A program made the position numbers and the translations under genes. Below, one piece after another: positions 26,701 through 34,064 of a stretch of DNA of 64,000 bases. Below the pieces are notes generated by a model. The model worked only from the letters and a program-made list of their open reading frames with translations, did not search any database and was not told the origin of the DNA. This DNA is from Nocardiopsis sp. N85. Its GTDB lineage: Bacteria > Actinomycetota > Actinomycetes > Streptosporangiales > Streptosporangiaceae. Every line of letters starts with the position of its first letter. Position 1 is the stretch's first letter. The stretch spans positions 186,001-250,000 of the forward strand of contig NZ_JARBUT010000009.1 of the NCBI RefSeq assembly GCF_028882275.1. Direction: 5' to 3'.

Positions 26701-27005
26701 ATGACCGACGGCACTTCAACCGCACACCGTGGCCGCAGGGCCACGAAGGTGACGATGCCGACCGCGGTCGCGGCCCTGGACGAGGAGGCCGCGGACGCGC
26801 TGATCGAGCGGTACGTGTCCGAGTACGACGAGACCCGCCTGTCGTGGAGCGGTTCCATCGACGCCGACGACGTGGACACCTACATCCGTCTGGACGGGCC
26901 CTCGGCGTGGATCGAGTTCTCCGACCAGCCCGGGTGGAGACCTCCGAGGTGCACCAGCACACGATGTTCCGGGACCAGAACGCCGACTACGGCCGGGAGG
27001 AGTGA
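26701..27005 (+). pseudogene. DUF3500 gene remnant with frameshift
   Basis: The frame from ATG 26701 encodes ALIERYVSEYDETRLSWSG...YIRLDGPSAWIEFSDQPG, then shifts. The next frame continues with VHQHTMFRDQNADYGREE and a stop at 27003-27005. Together these match the C-terminal end of DUF3500 proteins (usually over 300 residues). Adding one G to the run at about 26935 would rejoin the frames, so the shift is a single-base deletion or a sequencing error. Even when joined, only about 100 residues remain, so the N-terminal two thirds are lost. Confidence 0.7.
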
Positions 27006-27026
27006 CCTCTCGGCGAGAAATCGGAG

Positions 27027-27065
27027 GACGGCGCCGGTCGGGACGTGTTCCCGGCCGGCGCCGTC
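27027..27065. terminator. Bidirectional hairpin between pseudogene and small-gene operon
   Basis: GACGGCGCCGG/CCGGCGCCGTC, an 11-bp perfect stem with a further inner stem in its 17-nt loop. It lies between convergent units and probably ends both. Confidence 0.7.
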
Positions 27066-27084
27066 GCGTCACGGTGATCGGGGT

Positions 27085-27453
27085 TCAGTCGCCGTGGCGG
27101 TAGTCACGGTCGGGATCGCCCAGGAGAGGGGCACCGGCGGCGCGCTGGTCGGCGATGACCCTGCCCTGACGCAGGACCGCGTCGCGTTCGGCGGGGGTGA
27201 GGTCGTCCGGGATCGGGTCGGGGTCGACGTGGTCGGTCACGGTGGGCTCCGTTCGGGTGTGGCGGCGGGTCAGGAGGGCGCGCATGGTCGCGTGGTCGGG
27301 CGCGGCGAGGCGTTCGTGGGGGTGGGGGCCGGTCCAGCCGATGGGCCGGTAGGCGACCACCTCGGTGCCGCCGTCCGGAGTCGGTTCGAGGGTGAGGACC
27401 CAGCGGCGGTGGATGAGGTCGTCCGGCATGCGCGGCGTCGGGTCGGTGGTCAC
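27085..27453 (-). CDS. Hypothetical protein, third gene of small overlapping operon
   Basis: A 122-residue soluble, His-, Pro- and Asp-rich protein of no family I recognise. The N-terminal half has a possible beta hairpin (HRRWVLTLEPTPDGGTEVVAY); the C-terminal half is charged (DDLTPAERDAVLRQGRVIAD). The start is GTG 27451-27453, overlapping the upstream stop as GTGA. The three overlapping genes 27853-27085 form one transcript divergent from an XRE/DUF397 pair. Confidence 0.55.
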   Translation of the reverse strand: MTTDPTPRMPDDLIHRRWVLTLEPTPDGGTEVVAYRPIGWTGPHPHERLAAPDHATMRALLTRRHTRTEPTVTDHVDPDPIPDDLTPAERDAVLRQGRVIADQRAAGAPLLGDPDRDYRHGD

Positions 27454-27668
27454 AGCGCCTCCAAGGGGCTACGCCAGACGAGCGGGAGCGGGTGCGGGTC
27501 GCGTCCGGAGGTGACCGCGACCCGGGTGGCGCGTCCGTGGGTGGCGGCGTAGACGGCGTGCCCTTCGAGGGTCGGCCCCAGGTAGCGCAAGGGCACGTGG
27601 TGGACGCTCGCCCACACCCCCAACGCCTGGATCGAGGAGAGGCGGCGGATGTCGCAGACCCGGTTCAC
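27450..27668 (-). CDS. Small hypothetical protein, second gene of overlapping operon
   Basis: A 72-residue protein (CDIRRLSSIQALGVWASVHH, YAATHGRATRVAVTSG). GTG 27666-27668 overlaps the stop of the preceding gene as GTGA, and GAGGTG lies just upstream; a longer frame up to 27806 runs antisense to good coding signal and is rejected. No domain recognised. The sequence looks like a single small alpha/beta unit. Its function can only be guessed from linkage to the XRE/DUF397 locus. Confidence 0.5.
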   Translation of the reverse strand: MNRVCDIRRLSSIQALGVWASVHHVPLRYLGPTLEGHAVYAATHGRATRVAVTSGRDPHPLPLVWRSPLEAL

Positions 27669-27853
27669 ACGGCACCTCGCACGCTGAGAAGTGCGCGGAC
27701 GGCCAGGGTCAGGGGCGCGAGGTCCCGGGCCGGGTGAGCGATGTAGAGCCGGATCCGACTCGCGCGCCGGGGTCGTCGCCAACGGAGCACTTCGGTGAGC
27801 AGCCATCGGATCGTCAGCGACTCAGAGCAGTTCAAGTAGCGGTAGCGCGCCAT
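27665..27853 (-). CDS. Small basic hypothetical protein, first gene of overlapping operon
   Basis: A 62-residue, strongly basic protein (about 15 Arg), starting MARYRYLNCSESLTIRWLL. ATG 27851-27853 has GGAGG seven bases upstream, the best ribosome site in this cluster. No family recognised. It opens the three-gene operon that diverges from the XRE regulator; the palindrome at 27931-27951 lies 78 bp upstream. Confidence 0.5.
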   Translation of the reverse strand: MARYRYLNCSESLTIRWLLTEVLRWRRPRRASRIRLYIAHPARDLAPLTLAVRALLSVRGAV

Positions 27854-27930
27854 GCGCACACCTCCGGTCAAGGGTGCCGGGTGGGAGGCCCGGCGAGCTT
27901 CTGGTGACACCATCGTGCCCCCCTACATAC

Positions 27931-27951
27931 AAAAGTGCAAGATGCATTTTT
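27931..27951. promoter_or_regulatory. Near-perfect palindrome, probable XRE operator
   Basis: AAAAGTGCA-AGA-TGCATTTTT: arms match at 8 of 9 positions. It sits in the AT-rich 226-bp gap between the small-gene operon and the XRE gene. The TGCA-AGA-TGCA core is a good candidate for the XRE regulator's site. Confidence 0.65.
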
Positions 27952-28079
27952 AAAAGCGTGCAACAATCTGAGCAGCTGCTGATGGCTTCTATCGAAGGAT
28001 GCGTTCAATGTCCGAAAATTCGGTTCGCCGCGTAGGCTCGGCACGTCAGCGCAGCAGCTCACGAGGGAGTACCGAGACT

Positions 28080-28946
28080 GTGGCCTCCAGCCCTATGCTT
28101 CGCCGAGGTCGGCTGGCCAGACAGCTTCTCCGGCTGAGGGAAGAGGCGGGCCTCACAGCAAAGGTGGCCGCCGCTGAAGCCAAGAAGCGGGCACCCGGCC
28201 GGAGCTGGTCCGAATCGAAGATCACCCGTATCGAGAACCGCAAGGTCCTTCGGGTTCGCGAGGTCGACCTGCGGGTGCTTCTCGATATTTACGGGGTCAC
28301 TGACGAAACCCAACGCGAGGCCTACCTGAAGTTGGCACGTGAGGCTTCCATCAGTGGCTGGTGGTACGGATACCGGGACGTTCTCGGCGCTGGCACCTAT
28401 GTGGACATGGAGAACGAAGCCTCCCTTATCCGCACTTACCAGGTGCAATACGTCCCTGGGCTTCTCCAGACCGAGGCCTACGCCCGCGCCGTCATCCGCT
28501 CCGGTGGAGTCACCGACGACGCTGAAATCGATCGCCGCGTCGAAGTGCGGATGATGCGCCAGCACCTCCTGTCGCGCACGGACGCGCCTCGACTGTGGGC
28601 GGTCATCGACGAGACCGCGTTCCGTAAGCTCCCGTCAGATGTGGCGGTCGACCAGATCCGACACTTGATCGATATCCAACGGCCGTCCCTGCGTATCCAG
28701 GTGCTCCCGGACGAGGCCGGTCCGCATGCGGGAATGGACGGGTCCTTCGTGGTGCTCGATTTTCCGTCCGACCCCACAGTGGTCTATGTCGAACAGGTCG
28801 GCGGAGGTGGGCTGCTCGTAGAAGAACCCGAGCAGACTACGATCTACGAGACCGTCCTCGATCACGTCCAAGCCGCCGCGCTCAGCGTGGAGGCCTCTCG
28901 GGCATGGCTGGAGGATCGGCTCAGCCGGCTCGAAGAGAGGACCTGA
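28080..28946 (+). CDS. XRE-family regulator with DUF5753 domain
   Basis: A 288-residue actinobacterial regulator: an N-terminal XRE helix-turn-helix (LARQLLRLREEAGLTAKVAA...WSESKITRIENRKV, about residues 8-60) and a C-terminal DUF5753 domain (ISGWWYGYRD, YVPGLLQTEAYARAVI, ETAFRKLP, VVLDFPSDPTVVYVE). Homologues such as the WhiJ group pair with a small DUF397 or BldB-like partner and often control development or antibiotic genes. GTG 28080 is chosen because homologues begin nearly at this point; ATG 28008 is possible. It overlaps the DUF397 gene by one base. Confidence 0.9.
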   Translation: MASSPMLRRGRLARQLLRLREEAGLTAKVAAAEAKKRAPGRSWSESKITRIENRKVLRVREVDLRVLLDIYGVTDETQREAYLKLAREASISGWWYGYRDVLGAGTYVDMENEASLIRTYQVQYVPGLLQTEAYARAVIRSGGVTDDAEIDRRVEVRMMRQHLLSRTDAPRLWAVIDETAFRKLPSDVAVDQIRHLIDIQRPSLRIQVLPDEAGPHAGMDGSFVVLDFPSDPTVVYVEQVGGGGLLVEEPEQTTIYETVLDHVQAAALSVEASRAWLEDRLSRLEERT

Positions 28947-29143
28947 TGCACCAGAGCACATCCCACCTGCACTTCCGCAAATCCAGCTACAGCTCCGCGA
29001 AGGGGCAGGACTGCGTTGAGATCGCCGAACTCCCCACCGGTGGCGCAGCCGTGCGAGACACGCAGAACAGGGATGCGGGGCACCTACTTTTCCCTTGCTC
29101 CGAGTGGGCGGCGCTTCTTTCCACGGCACAGCAAAACCGGTAG
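28946..29143 (+). CDS. DUF397 protein, partner of XRE regulator
   Basis: A 65-residue DUF397 protein with the family pattern FRKSSYSS...CVEIAEL...AVRDTQN...W. Its start shares one base with the XRE stop (TGATG), so production is coupled. In characterised actinomycete pairs the small protein binds and modulates the XRE regulator; that role is inferred here. A strong terminator follows. Confidence 0.9.
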   Translation: MHQSTSHLHFRKSSYSSAKGQDCVEIAELPTGGAAVRDTQNRDAGHLLFPCSEWAALLSTAQQNR

Positions 29144-29154
29144 GCCGAAAACGA

Positions 29155-29187
29155 CGAAGGCCCCGGTCTCGGCGACCGGGGCCTTCG
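29155..29187 (+). terminator. Terminator after XRE-DUF397 pair
   Basis: A perfect 14-bp stem (CGAAGGCCCCGGTC and complement) with TCGGC loop, 11 bp past the DUF397 stop. Confidence 0.85.
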
Positions 29188-29353
29188 CGATGCTCACCAG
29201 AAGCATATCCCGCGCTCACCGTACCCCGTAAGGGCTGCACGGGAAAGGCCGCGAAGCCCGGTGGCCTCATGAGGTCAGGTCGGGTGTCGCGGACAGGTGT
29301 GAGGGGCAAGCAGACGAGAGACGGCAGCGTTGCCCACCCCCGGAGACACGACG

Positions 29354-29545
29354 ATGCACACCGGCGGTCCCCCTCCCTCGAACTTCCACAAGTCCAGCTA
29401 CAGCGCCAACGAGGCCGCATGTGTCGAGGTCGCGGACCTTCCGTCCGCCGCTGCCGTGCGTGACTCACAGAACCCGGGGCTCGGTCACCTGGAGGTCCCC
29501 GCCGCCGAATGGACCGCGCTCCTACTGGCGGCCTCTCAGCCCTGA
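29354..29545 (+). CDS. Second DUF397 protein, without its own XRE partner
   Basis: A 63-residue DUF397 protein (FHKSSYSANEAACVEVADL, AAVRDSQNPGLGHLEV, W near the end). It is separated from the first pair by a terminator and about 165 bp with no gene, so it has its own promoter or is read through weakly. It may be a duplicate of 28946-29143 that lost its regulator, or a second partner for the same XRE protein. ATG 29354 is used. Confidence 0.85.
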   Translation: MHTGGPPPSNFHKSSYSANEAACVEVADLPSAAAVRDSQNPGLGHLEVPAAEWTALLLAASQP

Positions 29546-29576
29546 CCGAGGCTGACGACCCTCGAACATCCCCCAC

Positions 29577-29611
29577 CGGCGCCGCCCCCGACCACCTCGG
29601 GAGCGGCGCCG
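29577..29611 (+). terminator. Terminator after second DUF397 gene
   Basis: CGGCGCCGC/GCGGCGCCG outer stem (9 bp), one mismatch, CCCGA/TCGGG inner stem and a 5-nt loop, 31 bp past the stop. Confidence 0.75.
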
Positions 29612-30037
29612 AAAAAACGACCGCACCGGGGTCCGCGCCCGGGATCACCATCTCCTCCACCTCGGGAAATCAGCGGCGCACGACCTCGCGCACCTCACCG
29701 AAGCAGGACCCGCTCTCCACTCCCCCGACGTGCGGGACCGGGCAGCGCGGACGGGTCGACGCCGAAGAGGGGACACCCCGAGGAACCCCGGTGTGGCCGT
29801 CGGCCCCGGCCTGGAACGACCCGCGCCCGACCACCGCCGTGCGCACGCGGAGCGATACCGCCACGACCCGCCCCGGCACGGGCCGGGTGACACGCGAGCG
29901 TGGTCGGTACCCGCCTCTGCGCCGTCCGGACCCTCCCAGGGCGGGAACCCCGTTGCGACCGGGGACTTGCGCCCCCACTATTCATTGCTACTATGTACCA
30001 GTAGTCAACAGTATTGAGTAGCCGGAAGAGGTGTTCC
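29612..30037. other. Intergenic segment before PadR operon
   Basis: About 425 bp without a convincing gene; open frames here have biased composition but no recognisable protein sequence. The last 60 bp hold an AT-rich promoter with the inverted repeat at 29988-30004. Confidence 0.5.
29988..30004. promoter_or_regulatory. Inverted repeat, probable PadR operator
   Basis: CTACT-ATGTACC-AGTAG, perfect 5-bp arms, 33 bp before the PadR start and inside the AT-rich promoter segment. PadR proteins usually bind such short ACT...AGT repeats in their own promoter. Confidence 0.5.
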
Positions 30038-30367
30038 GTGGGCAGGCAGATGACGGAGATGCTCAAGGGCACGTTGGAGGGCATCGTCCTGGCGATCCTG
30101 GCCGTGCGGTCCGCGTACGGCTACGAGATCACGGCATGGCTGCGGGAGCAGGGGTTCTCCGACATCGCGGAGGGCACGGTCTACGCACTGCTCCTCAGGG
30201 TCGAGAAGCGCGGCCTGGTCGACGTGGAGAAGGTCCCGTCGGAGAAGGGGCCGCCGCGCAAGGTGTACTCCCTCAACGCACAGGGACGGGAGTACCTCGA
30301 CGAGTTCTGGAGCACGTGGAGCTTCCTCTCCCAACGACTGGAACAGCTCCGCGAAGGAGACGGGTGA
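30038..30367 (+). CDS. PadR-family transcriptional regulator
   Basis: A 109-residue PadR repressor: winged HTH with LEGIVLAILAVRSAYGYEIT, EGTVYALLLRVEKRGLVDVE and the wing PPRKVYSLNAQG, plus a short C-terminal dimer helix. GTG 30038 has GAAGAGG six bases upstream; ATG 30050 is possible. It heads the operon PadR - DUF1048 - ABC ATPase - permease, the standard layout in which PadR senses the exported compound. Confidence 0.92.
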   Translation: MGRQMTEMLKGTLEGIVLAILAVRSAYGYEITAWLREQGFSDIAEGTVYALLLRVEKRGLVDVEKVPSEKGPPRKVYSLNAQGREYLDEFWSTWSFLSQRLEQLREGDG

Positions 30368-30517
30368 CGACGGTGCCGAGAAGACCCGCTCCACCACCAA
30401 CGTGATCGGCCCGCGCGAGCACCGGTCGGCGTGCGCCTCGCACGCCGGCCGACTTCCCGGGCAGCACCACCGGGCCGCCGAACGCGCGGCCGTCGAAAGA
30501 GAAGAAGGAGAGATCCG

Positions 30518-30889
30518 ATGACATCGTTCATCGAGAAGATCGTCGGCGACTTCGGTGACAAGCGCCGCTGGCGCGAGCACAAGGCGCGCGTCAAGGCGCT
30601 TCCCGCGAGTTACCGCACGACGGCCGAAGCGCTGGAGCGGTACCTGATGTACTTCGGCTCGATCGTCAAGGGCGACGTCCTCATGTCGATGCTGGAGGAG
30701 CTCGCGGACCTGTTCGAGCAGGCCGCGGCGGACGGGACCCCGATCCGCGCGGTCGTCGGAGAGGACCCGGTGGAGTTCGCGGAGATGTTCCTCGCGAACT
30801 ACTCGGACGGCCAGTGGATCAAGAAGGAGCGCGACCGGTTGGTCGCAGCCGTGGCACGCGCCGAGGAAGAAGAGGGGAACCGCTCATGA
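30518..30889 (+). CDS. DUF1048 protein
   Basis: A 123-residue helical protein of the DUF1048 (PF06304) family (VGDFGDKRRWREHKARVKAL, LPASYRTTAEALERYLMYFG, DPVEFAEMFLANY). Members nearly always lie between a PadR gene and an ABC-2 exporter, with no known activity. ATG 30518 has AAGGAGAGA upstream. The 150-bp gap before it is unusual, since these genes generally overlap; a second DUF1048 copy present in many operons may have been lost. Its stop overlaps the ATPase start (ATGA). Confidence 0.9.
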   Translation: MTSFIEKIVGDFGDKRRWREHKARVKALPASYRTTAEALERYLMYFGSIVKGDVLMSMLEELADLFEQAAADGTPIRAVVGEDPVEFAEMFLANYSDGQWIKKERDRLVAAVARAEEEEGNRS

Positions 30890-31674
30890 CGGCGCGCTCG
30901 ACCGCCGGCCCGGCGATCCGGGTACGGGGCCTGGAGAAGTCCTACAAGGACCTGCGTGTGCTGCGGGGTGTGGACTTCGACGTGGACCGGGGCGGCGTCT
31001 TCGCCCTGCTCGGCTCGAACGGAGCGGGCAAGACCACGGTGGTGAGGATCCTGTCCACCCTGCTCAAGGCCGACGCGGGCACGGCCGGCGTCAACGGCTT
31101 CGACGTCGCCGCACAGCCGGCGAAGGTGCGCGACTCCATCAGCCTCACCGGACAGTTCGCGGCCGTGGACGAGATCCTCACCGGCCGGGAGAACCTCGTG
31201 CTCGTCGCCAGGCTGCGCCACCTCCGGGACCCGGGCGCGGTCGCCGACGACCTGCTCGCCCGCTTCTCGCTCACCGACGCGGGCGGGCGGAAGGTGGCGA
31301 CGTACTCCGGCGGCATGCGTCGCCGCCTGGACATCGCGATGAGCCTGATCGGCGACCCGCCGATCATCTTCCTGGACGAGCCCACCACCGGGCTGGACCC
31401 CCAGGCACGCATCGAGGTGTGGCGGACCGTCAAGGAACTCACCGAGAACGGCACCACCGTGCTGCTCACCACCCAGTACCTGGACGAGGCCGAACAGCTC
31501 GCCGACCGGATCGCGATCCTTCACCGGGGCCGCATCATCGTCGACGGCACCCTCGACGAACTCAAGCGGCTGCTGCCCCCCGCCACCGTCGAGTACGTCG
31601 AGAAGCAGCCCTCCCTCGAAGACGTCTTCCTCGCTCTGGTCGGCGACGACGGCACGGACAAGGAACGGTCATGA
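30886..31674 (+). CDS. ABC-type multidrug efflux ATPase
   Basis: A 262-residue ATPase with Walker A GSNGAGKTT (about residue 46), signature YSGGMRRRLDIAM, Walker B IIFLDEPTTGLDP and switch TTQYLDEAEQLAD. It ends with the DrrA-like tail KQPSLEDVFLALVGDDG. GSNG replaces the common GPNG. ATG 30886 overlaps the DUF1048 stop, and its own stop overlaps the permease start, so the exporter subunits are made in step. Confidence 0.94.
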   Translation: MTARSTAGPAIRVRGLEKSYKDLRVLRGVDFDVDRGGVFALLGSNGAGKTTVVRILSTLLKADAGTAGVNGFDVAAQPAKVRDSISLTGQFAAVDEILTGRENLVLVARLRHLRDPGAVADDLLARFSLTDAGGRKVATYSGGMRRRLDIAMSLIGDPPIIFLDEPTTGLDPQARIEVWRTVKELTENGTTVLLTTQYLDEAEQLADRIAILHRGRIIVDGTLDELKRLLPPATVEYVEKQPSLEDVFLALVGDDGTDKERS

Positions 31675-32432
31675 CCACGCACTTCCTCAGTGACACCACC
31701 ACCCTGCTGGGGCGCTCCCTGCGCCACGTCTCGCGCAGCCCGGACACCATCGTCACGACCGCGGTCATGCCGATCGCCATGATGCTGATGTTCGTCTACG
31801 TCTTCGGCGGCGCGATCGACACCGGCTCGGAGTCGTACGTGAACTACATGCTGCCCGGCATCCTGCTCATCACGATCGCCTCGGGCATCGCCTACACCGC
31901 GTTCCGGCTGTTCCAGGACATGCAGGGCGGGATCTTCGAGCGGTTCCAGTCCATGCCCATCGCCCGATCGGGCGTGCTGTGGGCACACGTGCTGACCTCG
32001 CTGGTCGCCAACCTGGTCTCGCTCGCGACCGTGACGGGCGTCGCGCTCCTCATGGGGTTCCGCACCGGCGCGGGGCTGACGGCCTGGCTCTCGGTCATCG
32101 GCATCCTGTTCCTGTTCACCCTGGCGCTGACCTGGATCGCCGTGATCCCGGGTCTGACCGCCAAGACCGTGGACGGCGCGAGCGCGTTCTCCTACCCGCT
32201 CATCTTCCTGCCGTTCCTCAGCTCGGCGTTCGTGCCCACCGACACGATGCCCGGCCCGGTGCGGTGGTTCGCCGAACACCAGCCGGTGACCTCCATCGTC
32301 AACACGATCCGCGACCTGTTCGCCGAGCAGCCGGTCGGCGACGACATCTGGATCGCGACGGCCTGGTGCGTGGGCATCCTCGTCGTGGCCTACGGCTTCG
32401 CGATGAACACCTACCGCCGCCAGATCTCCTGA
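31671..32432 (+). CDS. ABC-2 type efflux permease
   Basis: A 253-residue permease with six spans (TAVMPIAMMLMFVYVFGGAI, MLPGILLITIASGIAYTAF, WIATAWCVGILVVAYGFAM at the end) and the ABC-2 signature FERFQSMPIARSGVLWAHV. It partners the overlapping ATPase to export a drug or metabolite under PadR control. ATG 31671 overlaps the ATPase stop. It is the last gene before repeat array 3 and tRNA-Ala copy 3, which are in the opposite orientation. Confidence 0.93.
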   Translation: MTTHFLSDTTTLLGRSLRHVSRSPDTIVTTAVMPIAMMLMFVYVFGGAIDTGSESYVNYMLPGILLITIASGIAYTAFRLFQDMQGGIFERFQSMPIARSGVLWAHVLTSLVANLVSLATVTGVALLMGFRTGAGLTAWLSVIGILFLFTLALTWIAVIPGLTAKTVDGASAFSYPLIFLPFLSSAFVPTDTMPGPVRWFAEHQPVTSIVNTIRDLFAEQPVGDDIWIATAWCVGILVVAYGFAMNTYRRQIS

Positions 32433-32454
32433 GACGGGTCGGGGACACGGGCGA

Positions 32455-32792
32455 GACCGCCACGCAGGCGCCCCCGACGGACGCGGCCCCGCCGCAGGCG
32501 TCACCTCCGGAGGACTCAGAGGTCTCCCCCGCCAGGAACGCGCGAAGCCGTCCCGTCGAGGCCGAAGTCCCTCTCACCCCACCGACACACACCACCCCCG
32601 CCACAGGCGGTCACCCCAAAAAGTTCCGGGCCCCGGGTGAACACGAAGAACGCCCCCGCGAACAGGCGCAGCCGTCCCGTCGAGGCAGAAGCCCCCACCC
32701 ACCCCACCGACACACACCACCCCCGCCACAGGGGGTCACCTCGGGGGGTTCGGGGGGTCTCCCCCCGGGAAACACGAAGGACGACCCGGCGA
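32455..32792. repeat. tRNA-Ala-linked tandem repeat array 3
   Basis: Three units, the first degenerate (about 32462-32542), then cores at 32543 and 32667 with the next at 32798, giving lengths of 124 and 131 bp. The upstream units are more diverged from those of arrays 1 and 2 than the last one is. The G-rich hairpin CGGGGGG-TCT-CCCCCCG is at 32751-32767. From 32725 to the end of the tRNA the sequence is identical to the other two loci. Confidence 0.85.
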
Positions 32793-32807
32793 GCAAGCGA
32801 AGCTTGC
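32793..32807 (-). terminator. Stem-loop after tRNA-Ala copy 3
   Basis: Same 6-bp GCAAGC/GCTTGC hairpin, 22 nt beyond the tRNA 3' end. Confidence 0.5.
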
Positions 32808-32829
32808 GAGCAGGATCGCCCTGAGTCCG

Positions 32830-32902
32830 TGGAGCTATGGGGATTCGAACCCCAGACCTCCTCCATGCCATGGAGGCGCGCTACCAACTGCGCCATAGCC
32901 CC
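32830..32902 (-). tRNA. tRNA-Ala(GGC), copy 3, probable ancestral copy
   Basis: Identical to the copies at 2056 and 12281. It lies directly downstream of the rsfS - phosphoglycerate mutase genes, the place where a tRNA-Ala is found in other actinomycetes as I recall, so it is the likely original. Its 5' leader contains a strong hairpin absent from the other copies. Confidence 0.97.
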
Positions 32903-32904
32903 TT

Positions 32905-32945
32905 GTGGGAGTCGGTCGCGCACTGTGTGCGCTGCCGACTCCCAC
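32905..32945 (-). other. Strong hairpin in the leader of tRNA-Ala copy 3
   Basis: GTGGGAGTCGG pairs perfectly with CCGACTCCCAC (11 bp); after a 2x2 internal loop, GCGCAC pairs with GTGCGC around a TGT loop. It ends 2 nt before the mature tRNA 5' end. A possible -10 (TATGGT) lies just upstream, so the whole hairpin would be in the precursor. It could also be the terminator of the upstream mutase gene. Confidence 0.6.
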
Positions 32946-32980
32946 ACCATAGCGGAATCCCGCCCGGACGTCGAAACGGA

Positions 32981-33604
32981 TTACGCGTCGTCGCTGAGTA
33001 CGACCGGTTCCGGCAGGCTCGCGGCGTTGTGCTCCATGAGCCGCCACCGGTCCCTTCGCTGCTGGAGCACCGACCAGCAGCAGTTGCTGAGCGGACCGAG
33101 GATCTCGCGTTGTTCGTCGGGGATCCCGAGCAACCGGGAGATGCCGACCCGCAGCGCCGCGCCGTGGCTGACGACGACGAGCAGACCACCCTCCGGGGTG
33201 CGGGACAGCGCCCGGTGGATCGCCGCGTACATGCGGTCCCCCACGTCCCCGATGGGCTCCCCGTCGGGGATGTCCATGCGCGGGTGCCGCTCGGGCCACC
33301 GTTCGGCGAGTTCCTTGCCGGTGAACCCCTCCCAGGATCCGCCGAAGCGCTCGCGCAGCCCCTTGTCGAATTCGATCGGCATCCCCGTGACCCGACCGAG
33401 GTAGCCCGCCGTGTCCGCGGCCCGTTTGAGGTCGGAGGCCACGATGAGGTCGGGGCCCATCGTGGCGAGCAACCGCCCGGCCCGTTCGGCCTGGGCGTGT
33501 CCGACCTTGTCGAGTTCGATGTCGGTCTGGCCTTGGAACCGGTTCTCCACGTTCCACGCGGTTCGGCCGTGCCGCCAGAACAGCACACGACGGGTGTCGC
33601 TCAC
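32981..33604 (-). CDS. Histidine phosphatase / phosphoglycerate mutase-like protein
   Basis: A 207-residue histidine-phosphatase family protein. The catalytic motif is WRHGRTAWN (RHG, residues 10-12), with the second His in VVSHGAALR and the acid Glu in FGGSWEGFTG. Members dephosphorylate small phospho-metabolites; orthologues beside rsfS are sometimes annotated as glucosyl-3-phosphoglycerate phosphatase, which I cannot confirm. GTG 33602-33604 is used, 44 bp after the rsfS stop, in one operon with nadD and rsfS. Confidence 0.88.
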   Translation of the reverse strand: MSDTRRVLFWRHGRTAWNVENRFQGQTDIELDKVGHAQAERAGRLLATMGPDLIVASDLKRAADTAGYLGRVTGMPIEFDKGLRERFGGSWEGFTGKELAERWPERHPRMDIPDGEPIGDVGDRMYAAIHRALSRTPEGGLLVVVSHGAALRVGISRLLGIPDEQREILGPLSNCCWSVLQQRRDRWRLMEHNAASLPEPVVLSDDA

Positions 33605-33648
33605 CTGGTGCGTCTCTCCACTCGGGGGTATGCGGGACAAACCGCTTC

Positions 33649-34047
33649 CTACAGTTCGTCCAGCGGGGTGCGCTCGGCGCCGCGCGCGCTCTCGGGGAGC
33701 TGTATGGTCGGGCAGTCCTTCCACAGCCTCTCCAGGCCGTAGTACCCGCGCTCCTCCTCGTGCTGGATGTGCACGACGATGTCGGCGTAGTCCAGCAGCA
33801 CCCAGCGACCGTCGCGCTCGCCTTCGCGGCGCAGGGGCTTGGCCCCCGCCTTGAGGCGCAGCTGGTCCTCGACCTCCTCCACGATGGCGCGGACCTGGCG
33901 GTCGTTGGGCGCCGAGCAGAGCACGAAGGCCTCGGTGATGGCCAGCTGTTCGCTGACGTCGTAGGCGATGATCTCCTGGGCGAGTTTGTCGGAGGCGGCC
34001 TCTGCGGCGACCTTGACCATTTCCAGCGCCCTGTCGGTGACTGTCAC
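33649..34047 (-). CDS. rsfS: Ribosome silencing factor RsfS
   Basis: A 132-residue RsfS/Iojap protein that binds ribosomal protein L14 and stops subunit joining when nutrients are scarce. Family segments are visible: AQEIIAYDVSEQLAITEAFV, NDRQVRAIVEEVEDQLR, EGERDGRWVLLDYADIVVHI and ERGYYGLERLW. The start is GTG 34045-34047; the purine-rich AAAGGCAG is rather distant. It follows nadD by 17 bp, the normal arrangement in bacteria. Confidence 0.95.
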   Translation of the reverse strand: MTVTDRALEMVKVAAEAASDKLAQEIIAYDVSEQLAITEAFVLCSAPNDRQVRAIVEEVEDQLRLKAGAKPLRREGERDGRWVLLDYADIVVHIQHEEERGYYGLERLWKDCPTIQLPESARGAERTPLDEL

Positions 34048-34064
34048 GTTGTGCTTGCTGCCTT

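Noticed and set aside
29509-30021. Open frame after the second DUF397 gene
   Set aside because: Rich in Pro, Thr and Arg with no motif; it covers a terminator hairpin and the PadR promoter.
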